From NCBI RefSeq assembly GCF_040289685.1, contig NZ_PSLQ01000001.1, positions 62,001-126,000 on the forward strand: a DNA stretch of 64,000 nt. The letters run 5' to 3'. The first letter of the stretch is position 1. Each line of letters begins with the position of its first letter. Under the pieces are notes generated by a model, which saw only the letters and a list, made by a program, of their open reading frames with translations, did not search any database and was not told where the DNA came from. The position numbers and the translations under genes are program-made. Below, piece after piece: positions 63,308-64,000 of this stretch. This stretch comes from Pyrinomonas sp040289685 (GTDB lineage: Bacteria > Acidobacteriota > Blastocatellia > Pyrinomonadales > Pyrinomonadaceae).

Positions 63308-64000
63308 ATGAGCACCGTACTCGAATCGCCGGAAAAAGCCAAGGGCACCCAACGCGCGCGGCAAGCGCGCCCGCTTGTGATCGCCATTGCGGGCAATCCG
63401 AACGCGGGGAAGACCAGTCTGTTCAATGCGCTGACCGGCCTCAAGCAAAAGGTAGCGAACTATCCCGGCGTGACGGTGGAACGCAAAGAAGGGATCTGGC
63501 ATCTTTCGGACGATCTTCCGGCGGCGCGTCTGATCGACCTTCCTGGACTCTACAGCCTCGAAGCCTCGTCCATAGACGAAAAGATCGCGCGCGACGTATT
63601 GACCGGCCAAGTCTCCGGACTCGCCCCGCCCGACGTGATCATCGCCGTGGTGGATGCGACCAATCTGGCGCGCAACCTCTATCTGGTGACGCAACTGCTG
63701 GAGTTCGGGCGTCCGGTGGTCATCGCGCTCACCATGATGGACATGGCTGAGCGCCGCGGCGTAGAGATAGATGCCGCGCGCCTTGCGCAGCTCCTCGGCG
63801 CGCCGGTGGTGCCGGTGGTCGCGCCGCAACGACGGGGCTTGGATGAACTGGCCCACTGCGTCGTACGCGCCGCGCAAGAATTTTCGGGCACTGCTCCGAG
63901 ATGGAAGCTTCCGCCCGATGTCGAGCGCGAACTCGAAGCGTTGCGCGAAGACGCGACGCCGCACGCACATCGCGCAGCGCTGGAAGCGCTGTTCGGCGAA
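63308..64000 (+). CDS. feoB: Ferrous iron transporter B (FeoB), truncated by the window edge
   Basis: The first 231 codons of FeoB, the Fe2+ transporter with a cytoplasmic G domain. After a short basic N-terminus the G1 P-loop is GNPNAGKTS (about 29-37), G2 is YPGVTVE, G3 is DLPG, and G4 reads TMMD where FeoB proteins usually have NMxD. The linker to the membrane part begins at about residue 195. The reading frame stays open to base 64000; the membrane domain lies outside the window. It forms an operon with feoA. Confidence 0.93.
   Translation, partial: MSTVLESPEKAKGTQRARQARPLVIAIAGNPNAGKTSLFNALTGLKQKVANYPGVTVERKEGIWHLSDDLPAARLIDLPGLYSLEASSIDEKIARDVLTGQVSGLAPPDVIIAVVDATNLARNLYLVTQLLEFGRPVVIALTMMDMAERRGVEIDAARLAQLLGAPVVPVVAPQRRGLDELAHCVVRAAQEFSGTAPRWKLPPDVERELEALREDATPHAHRAALEALFGE

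Noticed and set aside
1..64000. tRNA, rRNA, tmRNA and RNase P RNA genes
   Set aside because: I looked for T-loop (GGTTCGAATCC-type) and other core motifs and found none convincing; a covariance-model scan would be decisive.

Overview
The window is one 64 kb stretch of bacterial chromosome with high GC (roughly 58-60 % by eye). Coding is dense and both strands are used in short operons. Almost everything is core metabolism or housekeeping. I see no rRNA, tRNA, CRISPR array or prophage. The gene set includes ResB/CcsA (system II) cytochrome c maturation, a split glycine decarboxylase, a pyruvate dehydrogenase operon without its E3, miaA-hfq-tmk-holB, ComEC, FeoAB and lipoproteins with Asn/Ala/Met-rich linkers. 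Together with the GC-rich codon use this suggests an Acidobacteriota-type organism, perhaps Blastocatellia/Pyrinomonas-like. That placement is inference from protein style, not a measured phylogeny.

Layout. 1-2 kb: queF, a small membrane protein and an MFS transporter on the minus strand. 2.05-2.68 kb: an intergenic region with 29-bp direct repeats and a tiny relic of an IS200/IS605 element (5' end of tnpB between two matching palindromes). 2.8-8.7 kb: a CPA2 antiporter, a YyaL/DUF255 thioredoxin-like protein, a Met/Asn-repeat lipoprotein and an FAD amine oxidase. 8.9-17.6 kb: an HD-GYP/GAF/GGDEF membrane receptor, pdhABC, an EamA exporter and a CDF metal exporter. 17.8-24.5 kb: mutS with a nuclease-like partner, a mini membrane protein, an M14 carboxypeptidase and an orphan cox3. 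25-33.3 kb: resB-ccsA and a TPR protein, a LolA-like protein, an ATP-grasp enzyme, a YdjM-like protein and a YfgM-like protein. 33.7-40.4 kb: an ECF sigma/anti-sigma pair and the gcvT-gcvH-gcvPA-gcvPB operon. 40.7-48.8 kb: a zinc-ribbon/coiled-coil protein and a minus-strand glycan locus. 49.4-57.6 kb: comEC, a PMT-type glycosyltransferase, a Gfo/Idh dehydrogenase, a serine hydrolase and chrA. 57.6-64 kb: a 36-aa membrane peptide, miaA, hfq, tmk, holB (apparently frameshifted), a DJ-1/PfpI protein and feoA-feoB (feoB cut by the window edge).

How parts fit together. The glycan locus (48756 down to 41252) reads in order GT4 fused to an alpha/alpha-toroid domain, GH130 mannoside phosphorylase-like protein, GT4 fused to a phosphomannose-isomerase-type cupin, GH5-like hydrolase, then a lipoprotein with LEA-type 11-residue repeats. 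This is the best candidate for an uncharacterised system: it combines making, trimming and phosphorolysing a (probably mannose-containing) glycan and has a possible link to stress tolerance. Pyruvate dehydrogenase and the glycine cleavage system are both here without a lipoamide dehydrogenase, so a shared E3/L-protein must lie elsewhere. ResB, CcsA, the TPR protein and the cox3-like gene form a respiratory neighbourhood. The other items most worth a second look are the tnpB relic, the frameshift in holB, the Met/Asn minisatellite lipoprotein and the nuclease-like gene just upstream of mutS.
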